A stretch of 64,000 nucleotides of DNA. Source: Chitinophagaceae bacterium UBA7600 (GTDB taxonomy: Bacteria; Bacteroidota; Bacteroidia; Chitinophagales; Chitinophagaceae). Below, in pieces: positions 26,149-34,515 of the stretch (its first letter is position 1; each line of letters starts with the position of its first letter). The DNA lies in contig DLKC01000028.1 in the NCBI GenBank assembly GCA_002478885.1, forward strand, positions 1 to 64,000, given 5' to 3'. A model generated the notes under the pieces. That model was given only the letters and a program-made list of their open reading frames with translations, was not told the DNA's origin and did not search any database. Both the position numbers and the translations under genes were made by a program.

Positions 26149-26748
26149 ATGAAAAAATATTTGCTCTCGCTAATGATTGCTGCGCTAGCTTTTACGTTTG
26201 TAAATGCCCAAAAAAAGGTTTCGTTATTTAATGGCAAGGATCTTACCGGATGGACAATTAATGGAACTGAAAAGTGGTATGTTGAAAAAGGTGAATTGGT
26301 TTGTGAAAGCGGCCCCGACAAGCAATACGGCTACCTGAATACCAATAAAAATTACAAAGACTTTATTTTAACGCTCAAATTCAAACAAGAGGCGAATGGC
26401 AATAGCGGCGTGTTTTTCAGGTCTTCGATCGAAGGCGTGAAAATCAGCGGATGGCAGGCTGAGGTTGCACCATTAGGCCAGCACACTGGAGGTATTTATG
26501 AATCTTACGGCCGCGGCTGGTTAATACAGCCAAAACCCGAAGATGAAAAATATTTGAAGGAAAGTGATTGGAATGAATATAAATTAAAAGTAGTCGGCGG
26601 CCAGGTAACCACGTGGCTCAACGGCCATATGATGATCGATCTTACCGATGATAAAATTGCACAGGGTGTAGGTTTTATCGCTTTGCAAATCCACGATGGC
26701 GGCGGTATCAAAGTAAGATGGAAAGACTTAATGATCCAGGAACTATAG
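26149..26748 (+). CDS. DUF1080 (3-keto-disaccharide hydrolase family) secreted protein
   Basis: This 199-residue secreted protein has the signal MKKYLLSLMIAALAFTFVNAQ. The concanavalin-like fold of DUF1080 is shown by KVSLFNGKDLTGWTINGTEKWYVEKGELVC, NSGVFFRSS, YKLKVVGGQVTTWLNGHMMIDLTD and the closing GFIALQIHDGGGIKVRWKDLMIQEL. Members of this family hydrolyse 3-keto-glycosides or act as lectins in polysaccharide use. It directly follows the propeller gene and ends in its own terminator, so the two may form one transcript. A second DUF1080 gene is at 31075. Confidence 0.88.
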   Translation: MKKYLLSLMIAALAFTFVNAQKKVSLFNGKDLTGWTINGTEKWYVEKGELVCESGPDKQYGYLNTNKNYKDFILTLKFKQEANGNSGVFFRSSIEGVKISGWQAEVAPLGQHTGGIYESYGRGWLIQPKPEDEKYLKESDWNEYKLKVVGGQVTTWLNGHMMIDLTDDKIAQGVGFIALQIHDGGGIKVRWKDLMIQEL

Positions 26749-26774
26749 TGGTTCCACCAGTTTATACAAAATTG

Positions 26775-26803
26775 AAAAGGCAAGCAACATGTTTGCCTTT
26801 TTT
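26775..26803 (+). terminator. Terminator after the DUF1080 gene
   Basis: The stem AAAAGGCAA/TTGCCTTTT with a 9-nt loop runs into a T tract. It is 26 bases after the stop. Confidence 0.88.
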
Positions 26804-26853
26804 ATTGACAAACCATTTATACAGGCGACACTAAATTACATCGTAAGCTTGTT

Positions 26854-26861
26854 TACATTTG
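26854..26861 (+). promoter_or_regulatory. -7 box of bioA, suggesting a nearly leaderless transcript
   Basis: TACATTTG matches TAnnTTTG exactly and ends 4 bases before the bioA ATG at 26866. Transcription would then begin at or within a few bases of the start codon. No clear TTG is seen at -33. Confidence 0.5.
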
Positions 26862-26865
26862 CCGC

Positions 26866-28167
26866 ATGCAGTTAACAGAGCGTGACAAAAAATTTATATG
26901 GCATCCTTTCACTCCGCAAAAAAATATGCCAGCGCCAACGGCGATTATCCGCGGAGAAGGCAGCCTGCTCATTGATGAAAATAACAATAGCTACATTGAT
27001 GCTATCAGCAGCTGGTGGGTGACGCTGCACGGGCATGCCCATCCTTATATCGCCGAAAAAATTTACGAGCAGGCATTGAGGATAGAGCAGGTAATTTTTG
27101 CAGGTTTTACACATCAACCGGCCGTTGACCTTGCCGAAAAATTACTGCAGTTATTACCTGCTGGATTTTCAAAAGTTTTTTACAGCGATAATGGGTCTAC
27201 CTCAACAGAGGTCGCATTAAAGATGGCTATACAATACTGGTGGAACGAGGATGGGCAGCAAGAAGCAAAAAGCAAAACAGCAAAGCGAAATAAGATACTG
27301 GCATTTAATAATGCTTATCACGGCGATACGTTTGGCGCCATGAGCGTAAGCGACAGAAGCGTATTTACACTTGCTTTTCACGAGTTGTTGTTCGAAGTGA
27401 TTTTTATCGACACGCCTACTGAAGAAAATCTTGCACACACAAAAGAACTGATTAATCAACACGAAAATGAAATTGCTGCATTTATTTATGAGCCGCTGGT
27501 TCAGGGTGCCGGTGGAATGAAAATGTTTAATGCTGATTTAATGAACGAGTTGCTCGGTATCGTTAAACAAAGTGGAATTATTTGCATCGCAGATGAAGTG
27601 ATGACGGGCTTTGGGCGCACCGGTAAATTTTTCGCAAGTGAATACATGCAGCAACGCCCCGATATTATTTGCCTGAGCAAAGGCTTAACAGGCGGCACGA
27701 TGGCGCTAGGCGCAACAGTATGCAATGCGAAAATCTACAATGCTTATGTCAACGATGACAAACTGAAAACTTTTTTTCACGGTCATTCCTTCACTGCCAA
27801 CCCATTGGCCTGTTCTGCCGCATTAGGAAGTATGGATCTGTTGATTAAGCCCGAAACAAAACGAGCCATTGAATTCATCAGCGAAAGCAACAGGGATTTT
27901 ATGCAAACCGTTGTCAGCAAATTCGCCGGCAATTCTTTGCTACCTTATAGGAATTTGCGTGCGCTCGGCACCATTCTCGCTTTCGAGATTAACGAAGGCA
28001 AAGACGAATACCTAAATAATGTAGGCCCGGTTGTTACACAGCGGTGCATGAATGCCGGCGTTTATATTCGTCCACTTGGCAACTGCGTCTATATCATGCC
28101 GCCTTATTGCATTACCGTAGATCAGTTGCAAAAAGTATACGATGTGTTGCTTACGGTGTTAGTGTAA
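26866..28167 (+). CDS. bioA: Adenosylmethionine-8-amino-7-oxononanoate aminotransferase
   Basis: This PLP enzyme converts 7-keto-8-aminopelargonate to 7,8-diaminopelargonate in biotin synthesis, using S-adenosylmethionine as amino donor. The 433-residue protein shows IWHPFTPQKN, ISSWWVTLHGHAHP, VFYSDNGSTSTEVALKMA, NAYHGDTFGAMS, ADEVMTGFGRTG, and the PLP lysine in CLSKGLTGGTMALGAT. HGHSFTANPLACSAA is also typical. No other biotin gene is in the window. The start follows a -7 box by only 4 bases. Confidence 0.95.
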   Translation: MQLTERDKKFIWHPFTPQKNMPAPTAIIRGEGSLLIDENNNSYIDAISSWWVTLHGHAHPYIAEKIYEQALRIEQVIFAGFTHQPAVDLAEKLLQLLPAGFSKVFYSDNGSTSTEVALKMAIQYWWNEDGQQEAKSKTAKRNKILAFNNAYHGDTFGAMSVSDRSVFTLAFHELLFEVIFIDTPTEENLAHTKELINQHENEIAAFIYEPLVQGAGGMKMFNADLMNELLGIVKQSGIICIADEVMTGFGRTGKFFASEYMQQRPDIICLSKGLTGGTMALGATVCNAKIYNAYVNDDKLKTFFHGHSFTANPLACSAALGSMDLLIKPETKRAIEFISESNRDFMQTVVSKFAGNSLLPYRNLRALGTILAFEINEGKDEYLNNVGPVVTQRCMNAGVYIRPLGNCVYIMPPYCITVDQLQKVYDVLLTVLV

Positions 28168-28177
28168 TTTTTTTGTT

Positions 28178-28386
28178 AACGACTGCATATCGCTACGAGG
28201 CTGTGGTTGTGTCACTCACTTGTACTGCAGAATATAAGTAGGAAAGACGGGAGGATAAAACTCCATAGGTATTTTATATTGACTGGTAGTTACTTTCGAT
28301 CTTCTGCTTTTGGCTGACATCCGGGTTAAATGTACAAGAGTGCGACGCAATCAAAGACGCCCAAAGTTGCTTAAGCCGGGCTCATG
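28178..28386. repeat. Full paired repeat element, B arm left and A arm right (copy 11)
   Basis: The B core TTGTGTCACTCACTTGTAC is at 28207-28225, then CTGCAGAATATAAGT as in copy 14. The A core GTACAAGAGTGCGACGCAA is at 28332-28350, with centre end GCTGACATCCGGGTTAAAT before it and outer end TTAAGCCGGGCTCATG after it. It is one of the two best-preserved copies and fills the bioA to arginase-fold gap. Confidence 0.9.
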
Positions 28387-28437
28387 CAAATCGTACAATT
28401 ATTTTAGCGCATCAAAATAATTCAGCGGCATTTACAG

Positions 28438-28445
28438 TATGTTTG
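28438..28445 (+). promoter_or_regulatory. -7 box of the arginase-fold gene
   Basis: TATGTTTG matches TAnnTTTG and lies 16 bases before the ATG at 28462. A short inverted repeat GTTTG/CAAAC (28441-28453) overlaps it and could be an operator. Confidence 0.5.
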
Positions 28446-28461
28446 TTGCAAACAAACGACG

Positions 28462-29604
28462 ATGGCTTTTAACTCACTCGATACCATTCTTGATTTTCTG
28501 CAGCCGGTAAATAAATTCGTGATCTCAGGCGATGAGGAATATATTAACAACCAGGTTGGCATGAATATCGATGCATACGAAGAGCATTTTCCCAACATAA
28601 GCGAAGCCGATCTTGTAATTGTCGGGTGCAGTGATGGTCGCGGCGGCGGTGGTTATAAAGACGACAACGATTCGGTAGATACGGTGCGGCGGGAATTTTA
28701 TAACCTGTTTCACTGGCATAAAGATGTGAGGCTTGCCGACGCCGGAAACATTAAGCCCGGAGCCACTTTACAAGACACTTATGCTGCGTTGAAAACGGTA
28801 GTAAGTGAGCTGATCATTCATTGCAAAAGAGTAGTGATAATCGGCGGCTCACATGATCTCACTTTTGCGCAGTACAATGTTTATGCATCGGCAAATAAAA
28901 TTGTGGAAGCGGTTTGTGTGGATGCGGTGATTGATATGAAAGTTGAAAGCGCCCTTCCGTCAGGTAATTTCCTGATGCCGATGCTTACAAGTGAACCTAA
29001 TTTTATAAGGCATTACAATCACATCGGTTTCCAGAGTTATTTCGTGCATCCCGACATGTTGGAAACAATCGACAACCTTCGTTTCGACTGTTATCGCGTT
29101 GGCAATGTAAAGGAACATATGGAAGAAATGGAACCTGTTATACGCAATGCTTCGTTATTCAGTTTTGATATAAGTGCCATTCAGCATGCACATGCACCAG
29201 CCAACCGGCTTACGCCTAATGGATTCAGCGGTGAAGAAGCCTGCATGCTGATGCAGTATGCTGGCATGAGTTCGAATGTGAACACCATAGGTATTTATGG
29301 CTATACGCAAAAGCACGACCGCTATGACCTTACTGCAAAGCAAATCAGTCATATGCTTTGGTATTTTTTGGATGGGATTTTGAAAGGAAAAGAAGAAGCG
29401 CAGTTGAGCGACTCCGATAATTTCAATGAGTTTAAAATTGCTTTTGCTGAAGTTGAAACCACATTTTTGCAAAGTAAAAAAACCGGGCGCTGGTGGATGC
29501 AATTGCCGGATGACAGTTTTATAGCGTGCAGCCATAAGGACTATATTACTGCTTCCCACAACGAGATACCGGAACGCTGGATGCGAGCAGTAGAAAGAAG
29601 CTAA
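28462..29604 (+). CDS. Arginase/formimidoylglutamase-fold protein with altered metal site
   Basis: This 380-residue protein belongs to the ureohydrolase (arginase, agmatinase, HutG) superfamily. The first metal motif is kept as VVIIGGSHDLTFAQY. The second, usually DAHxD, reads VDAVIDM, losing the histidine. The third, usually SxDxDxxD, reads SFDISAIQHAHAP, losing a second aspartate. Only part of the dinuclear manganese site therefore remains. Bacteroidota carry many such formimidoylglutamase-labelled paralogues, and the activity may be altered or absent. A -7 box lies just upstream, and a DacB-type gene follows after 29 bases. Confidence 0.8.
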   Translation: MAFNSLDTILDFLQPVNKFVISGDEEYINNQVGMNIDAYEEHFPNISEADLVIVGCSDGRGGGGYKDDNDSVDTVRREFYNLFHWHKDVRLADAGNIKPGATLQDTYAALKTVVSELIIHCKRVVIIGGSHDLTFAQYNVYASANKIVEAVCVDAVIDMKVESALPSGNFLMPMLTSEPNFIRHYNHIGFQSYFVHPDMLETIDNLRFDCYRVGNVKEHMEEMEPVIRNASLFSFDISAIQHAHAPANRLTPNGFSGEEACMLMQYAGMSSNVNTIGIYGYTQKHDRYDLTAKQISHMLWYFLDGILKGKEEAQLSDSDNFNEFKIAFAEVETTFLQSKKTGRWWMQLPDDSFIACSHKDYITASHNEIPERWMRAVERS

Positions 29605-29633
29605 AATAATAAACCAAAAATGTCGAAAGAAAA

Positions 29634-31019
29634 ATGAGAAAGTTTTTTTCCAGGGATGAGCGGATAGATTGCATCGTTGTCAGCAAATCGTTGTTATGCG
29701 TTTTATATTTTTCATTTTTCATTCTTTTAAGTTCCTGCAATGCTTCAAAAAATGCGGCGGGCGCGAGGATGGAAAGCAGTTTTGGTGTTGCAGCGAAATT
29801 TTTGCTTGAAGCGCCCGAACTTAAGGGTGCACATATTGGTATTAGTATTTACGATCCGGCCGAAAAGAAATATCTTTTTAACTACGAGGGTGATAAATAT
29901 TTTACTCCTGCCAGCAATACCAAACTAATTACTTGTTACGCGGCGATGAAATATCTTGGTGATAGCCTTGTTGGCATGCGTTACAAACTGGACGGCGATA
30001 CTTTGTTTTTAATACCATCGGGAGACCCTACTTTACTCCACTCAGATTTCAATATTCAGCCGGTAATGGATCTTTTGAAAAGCACCAGGGCGAGCAATAT
30101 AAGCATCGCACAGAATAACTGGAACGACAAGCCTCTAGGTGCCGGCTGGGCATGGGATGATTACAATGAAGACTATTCGGCAGAACGAAGTGCCATGCCT
30201 GTTTACGGCAACCTCATTCACTTTGAAGGAACGGCGGATCAGTGGAGTTTTTTTCCTTCCCTAAAGGGGAAGATTGCCGATGCGCACTTCACCGACAGTA
30301 CCTTTAATTTTGTTCAACGCGATATTGGCGCCAACAATTTTAGAGTGAGCTTTAATAGCTCCTCAATTAAAAAATTTGACGTGCCATTTGTTACCGACAG
30401 CGGTAGAACTGCTATCGGACTCCTGCAGCAAATACTCCCATCGAAACTTTCTTTAAACGATAATGCGGCTGCCAGCAATGATAGCAGGAATTACATGGCT
30501 GTTCACTCTCAGCCAACCGACTCACTCTTAAAGATTATGATGCACCGCAGTGATAACTTTTTTGCTGAGCAGTCTTTGTTAATGGTAAGCAATGAACTGC
30601 TCAACGTAATGAGTGATGAGAAAATTATTGACACTTTACTTAAAACAGACTATGCAGCGATGCCTCAACGTCCACAGTGGGCAGATGGCAGCGGCCTCAG
30701 CAGGTTTAATTTATTTACGCCGCAGGATTTCGTTTTTGTGCTTGACAAAATGCGCAACGAATTTAGCTGGAAACGTATAAGTAATATTCTTCCTACAGGC
30801 GGTACAGGCACGTTGGAAGGGCTTTACACAAAATACCCGGGAAGAATTTTTGCCAAGACCGGTACACTCAACAATAATATTGCACTCAGCGGCTATCTTA
30901 TCACTGACAAAAATAGGACACTTATTTTTTCCGTGCTTGTCGGCGACCACACCACTTCGTCCAGGGCAGTAAGGGGCAGGATCGAACAATGTATCACAAG
31001 CATTATGGTCAATAATTAG
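29634..31019 (+). CDS. dacB: D-alanyl-D-alanine carboxypeptidase/endopeptidase (PBP4/DacB family, S13)
   Basis: This 461-residue peptidoglycan hydrolase probably trims or cleaves D-Ala crosslinks in the periplasm. The active-site triad motifs are SNTK (catalytic Ser, in FTPASNTKLITCYAA), SDN (in MHRSDNFFAEQ) and KTG (in IFAKTGTLNNNIALSG). The N terminus has a hydrophobic segment ending in FILLSSCNAS, a lipobox, so it is likely a lipoprotein. A charged 15-residue stretch precedes the hydrophobic part, so a later start is possible but no good one is visible. It is cotranscribable with the gene upstream. Confidence 0.88.
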   Translation: MRKFFSRDERIDCIVVSKSLLCVLYFSFFILLSSCNASKNAAGARMESSFGVAAKFLLEAPELKGAHIGISIYDPAEKKYLFNYEGDKYFTPASNTKLITCYAAMKYLGDSLVGMRYKLDGDTLFLIPSGDPTLLHSDFNIQPVMDLLKSTRASNISIAQNNWNDKPLGAGWAWDDYNEDYSAERSAMPVYGNLIHFEGTADQWSFFPSLKGKIADAHFTDSTFNFVQRDIGANNFRVSFNSSSIKKFDVPFVTDSGRTAIGLLQQILPSKLSLNDNAAASNDSRNYMAVHSQPTDSLLKIMMHRSDNFFAEQSLLMVSNELLNVMSDEKIIDTLLKTDYAAMPQRPQWADGSGLSRFNLFTPQDFVFVLDKMRNEFSWKRISNILPTGGTGTLEGLYTKYPGRIFAKTGTLNNNIALSGYLITDKNRTLIFSVLVGDHTTSSRAVRGRIEQCITSIMVNN

Positions 31020-31074
31020 GTTTTGTTTCGAACTATTGCTTGGGTGCATAGCCCGAATAATTTATCTTTCAGGT

Positions 31075-31863
31075 ATGAAATATCTTCTTATTGTTTTGCT
31101 TGCATTTGGCGCCCTTCATTCGGATGCGCAATATCCCGGTAAATGGAAACAACTGTTTAATGGCAAGAACCTGGATGGTTGGATCATTAAAATCCGCGGC
31201 CACGAATTAAATGATAATTACGCCAACACTTTCAGGGTGGAAAATGGTGTAATGAAAGTGAGTTATGATGGATACAATGATTCATTTAAACAACAATATG
31301 GCCATATCTTTTATAAGACACCGTATTCATATTATCTTATTGCGGTTGAATACCGTTTCGTAGGAAAGCAAATAAAAGATGGAGAGGGCTGGGCCTATAA
31401 AAATAGCGGTATTATGCTGCACTGCCAGGATCCAAAAACAATGCTAAAAGACCAAGACTTTCCAATCTCGATCGAAGACCAACTATTAGGCGGCGATGCT
31501 ACCGGCGATAGGCCAACATGCAATGTGTGCACACCAGGAACCAATATAGTCATGAACGGCAAATTGTGGACAGACCATTGTACCGAATCCAGTTCCAAAA
31601 CTTACCGGGGCGAAGAATGGGTTCGCGCAGAAGCATTGGTACTTGGCGATTCTGTAATAAAACATATTGTAAATGGCGATACGGTGCTCACTTATTACAA
31701 ACCACAGATCGGCGGCGGAGTGGTAAATAATTATGATCCAAGAGTTAAGATCGACGGTCAATTACTCTCATCGGGTTTTATTTCGCTGCAAAGTGAAAGT
31801 CACCCGATCGAATTCAGAAAAGTGGAGATTATGGACCTCTCTAAATATTATATAAAAAAATAA
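31075..31863 (+). CDS. DUF1080 secreted protein, second copy
   Basis: This 262-residue exported protein has the signal MKYLLIVLLAFGALHSDAQ. It carries the DUF1080 start KWKQLFNGKNLDGWIIKIRG, ENGVMKVSYDG, WAYKNSGIMLHCQDPKTM, FPISIEDQLLGGD and the closing GFISLQSESHPIEFRKVEIMDLS. It is longer than the copy at 26149 because of an inserted Cys-containing loop (RPTCNVCTPGTN). The role is probably glycan or keto-sugar processing, inferred from the family. Upstream, TATCTTTC near 31060 resembles a -7 box. It ends in a strong terminator. Confidence 0.87.
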   Translation: MKYLLIVLLAFGALHSDAQYPGKWKQLFNGKNLDGWIIKIRGHELNDNYANTFRVENGVMKVSYDGYNDSFKQQYGHIFYKTPYSYYLIAVEYRFVGKQIKDGEGWAYKNSGIMLHCQDPKTMLKDQDFPISIEDQLLGGDATGDRPTCNVCTPGTNIVMNGKLWTDHCTESSSKTYRGEEWVRAEALVLGDSVIKHIVNGDTVLTYYKPQIGGGVVNNYDPRVKIDGQLLSSGFISLQSESHPIEFRKVEIMDLSKYYIKK

Positions 31864-31880
31864 ATTAGACAGCGTAGAAT

Positions 31881-31914
31881 AAGAAAGCCCGCAAATTTTA
31901 CGGGGCTTTCTTAT
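31881..31914 (+). terminator. Terminator after the second DUF1080 gene
   Basis: The stem AAGAAAGCCC/GGGGCTTTCTT with an 11-nt loop ends in T-rich sequence. It may also serve the convergent gene ending at 31929. Confidence 0.85.
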
Positions 31915-31928
31915 TGTGTATTTTCATA

Positions 31929-32255
31929 TTAATTAAGCGATAATTTAGGTGCAAACAAATACGGATTTATTGATTGCACTTCGTAGATGCCAGTCATGGA
32001 TTCGCATAGTTCAAGGCCCAAGAACGAATTAAACCGCGTTATTTGCCACAGCGGTAACCGCTTTCCCTTAGTCGACTTTGCAACAATGCCCGGCAGCATT
32101 TCATCGAGCGACCCATTCCAGCACGCCTTTTCCAGGCTATCCTTTACCGATGAATACTTTTTATTAAAACGTACATCTTTCCCGTACCATTCTCTTTGCG
32201 AAAAGGTGGTCCTTGTCATTAGCAATATTTCCTGGTTAACTGGTTTCGTTTTCAT
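31929..32255 (-). CDS. Hypothetical protein, 108 residues
   Basis: I do not recognise this small soluble protein. It starts MKTKPVNQEILLMTRTTFSQREW, with a central KACWNGSLDEMLPGIVAKSTKGKRLPLWQITRFNSFLGLELCESM. The last part has the look of a domain that packs against DNA or a partner protein. It has no signal or membrane segment. It starts 26 bases downstream of the stop of the next minus-strand gene, so the two may be one operon. Confidence 0.6.
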   Translation of the reverse strand: MKTKPVNQEILLMTRTTFSQREWYGKDVRFNKKYSSVKDSLEKACWNGSLDEMLPGIVAKSTKGKRLPLWQITRFNSFLGLELCESMTGIYEVQSINPYLFAPKLSLN

Positions 32256-32281
32256 AAAAAAATTATTAAGCGTACTATTTT

Positions 32282-32716
32282 TTAAATACTGATGTTAAGT
32301 ATCGGCGAGCAATCATTTCCTGAAACGACTTCATCGTTTTCCATTTGCAATTGCGTTCCGTCAGAATCATACGTAATGGTGTAGGTAACTTCGAGATGTT
32401 CTTTGGAGAACACCCTTGGCACCGTTATCGTTTGCGCCATCGCTTTATCCGCAGAAGGAAATTGCTTCAGCAGTTTCGCATCGCATGTCTGGCTCCAAAC
32501 TTCCTTCCGTTTGTTGCCGGTGACCCTTACAATGCTAATATGCAGCCGGGCCGAAGAACTGTTATAAACAGCAGATTCATAGGAGTTGCCCCTGTATATA
32601 GCCAGGGAAATATTCTTGTCAACAGGTTGTTCATTCAAAGCATCCTTTACTGGTTTATATAATGCCGTACCCACTGCAACTGCGGCAAACAGTAACCATA
32701 ATATGTATTTTTTCAT
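32282..32716 (-). CDS. Hypothetical membrane-anchored or secreted protein, 144 residues
   Basis: No family is recognised. The N terminus MKKYILWLLFAAVAVGTALYKP is a signal anchor or signal peptide. The rest looks like a small all-beta domain (ISLAIYRGNSYESAVYNSSSARLHISIVRV, HLEVTYTITYDSDGTQLQME). The frame is open upstream to 32752, but ATG 32716 begins at the signal. It lies upstream of the 108-residue gene on the same strand. Confidence 0.6.
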   Translation of the reverse strand: MKKYILWLLFAAVAVGTALYKPVKDALNEQPVDKNISLAIYRGNSYESAVYNSSSARLHISIVRVTGNKRKEVWSQTCDAKLLKQFPSADKAMAQTITVPRVFSKEHLEVTYTITYDSDGTQLQMENDEVVSGNDCSPILNISI

Positions 32717-32928
32717 GTTTAAATCTTTACGTTCATAAGACGCAAAACCCATGAAAAAGCTACAGGTATATGCGACAACTGTGATGAGGTGCGGTTATTG
32801 CCTGACAAACGATCGAATTAAAGTGATGAGCTGTGTTAAGAAAAATGGAAGGCTTTTTTGCAACACGGCTACTACTGTCCGCTTTTGGAACAACATTGTT
32901 CAGTACCGATACAAAGTGTAAAAATTTT

Positions 32929-32983
32929 ATGGGCCTGGCTTTAGCAGCCTGGTCAACGTCCCTTGCGTCGCACACTTCAACTG
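32929..32983 (+). repeat. Intergenic repeat, single A-type arm (copy 12)
   Basis: The core TTGCGTCGCACACTTCAAC is at 32963-32981 behind ATGGGCCTGGCTTTAGCAG, a well-preserved outer arm. The core ends TTCAAC rather than TTGTAC, as in copy 17. It lies in the 348-base gap 32717-33064, which otherwise shows nothing. Confidence 0.82.
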
Positions 32984-33064
32984 ACGGAATTTAGTGCAGC
33001 AAACAGCCAGGGACAGGCGATATAATTTGCTCAGGCAGCTATTGCTGCAAGGTTGTTCAAATGG

Positions 33065-33646
33065 TTAGTCATCATTTAAACCTTTTCCGTTCATAATTTG
33101 TTCAATTGATTTTTCTATCCTCAACTCCCGGGTTTTGGATTGTTTTGGCTGAGAAAAATAGAAGATATAACCTCTTTGTCGTCCCGGTGTCAATGCTTCA
33201 AAAGCGGCTTTCAGAGCGGGCATTTTATCTAACTTTTTTTGAAGTTCCTCGGGCATCCCGAAATCTGCCGTCTTTTTCAATTTCACTTTCAAACCTGCTC
33301 TCTCCACTTCAATCGCTTCATAAATACAGGCTTTCAATGTTTTTGCCCTCTTAACAATTTCCTTCACATTGGTAAATCTTATCTGCCTTGCTGACTGCAC
33401 ATTTTCGGTTTGTTGAATAAGCAGGCCGTGCGTATTACTTAATAGTGCACCTTTAAAAAAAAGAAAGGCGCAATACTCTTTGAATACATGTATCAAGACA
33501 ATATTTTTTTCTTCGAAAGTGTAGCATGGACAGCCCCATTTTAATACTTCTTCAAGCCCGCAGTCAAGAGCAATCAGCCTCATCTGTTCAATTTCTTTTT
33601 GCCAGTTCTTTTCTTTATCGAAATAAAAATCTACTCCAGGATTCAT
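33065..33646 (-). CDS. YdeI/OmpD-associated family protein (DUF1801 plus OmdA)
   Basis: The 193-residue protein has an N-terminal DUF1801-type domain (EQMRLIALDCGLEEVLKWGCPCYTFEEKNIVLIHVFKEYCAFLFFKGALL) and a C-terminal OmdA segment (DFGMPEELQKKLDKMPALKAAFEALTPGRQRGYIFYFSQPKQSKTRELRIEKSI). Related proteins are annotated as bacteriocin-protection or YdeI-like, with unclear biochemistry. ATG 33646 is favoured because GGAAGGG lies a few bases upstream; ATG 33661 is an alternative. It follows the DUF4256 gene on the same strand. Confidence 0.85.
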   Translation of the reverse strand: MNPGVDFYFDKEKNWQKEIEQMRLIALDCGLEEVLKWGCPCYTFEEKNIVLIHVFKEYCAFLFFKGALLSNTHGLLIQQTENVQSARQIRFTNVKEIVKRAKTLKACIYEAIEVERAGLKVKLKKTADFGMPEELQKKLDKMPALKAAFEALTPGRQRGYIFYFSQPKQSKTRELRIEKSIEQIMNGKGLNDD

Positions 33647-33679
33647 GTTATTCCCTTCCATAAAAGTCTTTTTAAAAAT

Positions 33680-34255
33680 TTACACGCTAATTGATCCTCT
33701 AAAGCCTCTTGCTGCATAATATGATTCTGCGCCATTGTGATAAAGGAAAACAGTATCATAACGGCGGTCACAAAAAACAGCACCCCCTAATTTTCTTATA
33801 GCTTCCGGCGTCTTGATCCAGCTAGATGTTTTGGTATCGAAGCTACCTGATTGTTGCAGGTAACGATATTGTTCTTCTGTTAAGGGCTCAATGCCCATTG
33901 CGGTGGCCATATCTATAACGCTGTCTGATGGCTTAAATTCTTTTCTTGCATTCCAGGCATCCCTGTCGTAACAAAGGCTTCGGCGGCCTTTGGGGCTTTC
34001 CGCTGAACAATCATAGAAAATATATTCCCCTTTTTTTTTGTCATAATCAACAACGTCCGGCTCGCCGCCGGTTTGCTCCATTTCGTTCAGCGACCACAAT
34101 TTTGCAGCATTGGCTTCCAACCTTGCCTGCACTTTTATCCATTCAATACCCTTGTGCCGTTTCATATTTTTTTCGAAACGGGTTTTTAGAATATCAAGCA
34201 ATGCTGAAGCCTGCTCAGGCGGCAGTTTGTTTTTACCGTTTTTAGTGCTGCTCAT
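33680..34255 (-). CDS. DUF4256 family protein
   Basis: This 191-residue soluble protein matches DUF4256: ILKTRFEKNMKRHKGIEWIKVQARLEAN, LNEMEQTGGEPDVVDYDKK, IFYDCSAESPKGRRSLCYDRDAW and VFLYHNGAESYYAARGFRGSISV at the C terminus. The family has no assigned function. It lies upstream of the YdeI gene with a 33-base gap, probably in one operon, and is divergent from the phospholipase gene. Confidence 0.85.
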   Translation of the reverse strand: MSSTKNGKNKLPPEQASALLDILKTRFEKNMKRHKGIEWIKVQARLEANAAKLWSLNEMEQTGGEPDVVDYDKKKGEYIFYDCSAESPKGRRSLCYDRDAWNARKEFKPSDSVIDMATAMGIEPLTEEQYRYLQQSGSFDTKTSSWIKTPEAIRKLGGAVFCDRRYDTVFLYHNGAESYYAARGFRGSISV

Positions 34256-34329
34256 GCTTTACGATTTGTGTTGAAGTTTGGGTTTATGTTTTTTGTATTA
34301 CCCGGCTTAATGCTTTACCCGAACGATGA

Positions 34330-34378
34330 ATGTAATGCGACGCAACGAAGCTTAATAGCGAACAGGAAGCCTGTAAAC
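34330..34378 (-). repeat. Intergenic repeat, degenerate single A-type arm (copy 13)
   Basis: The partial core GTAATGCGACGCAAC is at 34332-34346, lacking some of the inner half. It is followed by GAAGCTTAATAGCG. It lies between two divergent genes. Confidence 0.6.
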
Positions 34379-34515
34379 AAAAATCACTCAAAGTTCTGGA
34401 ATAGCATGAAACTATGATCAGCAGCGGCTCAAATATTTTTACGTTAACAATGCGGGCAACGGTTATTGACGGGGACTATTTTTTACATTTACAATTACAA
34501 GCATTTTGTAAGCAT

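Noticed and set aside
32760..32975. A 71-codon frame on the minus strand starting in a repeat arm
   Set aside because: It begins in the repeat core (MCDARD) and has no recognisable protein pattern or promoter, so it is a by-product of the repeat.
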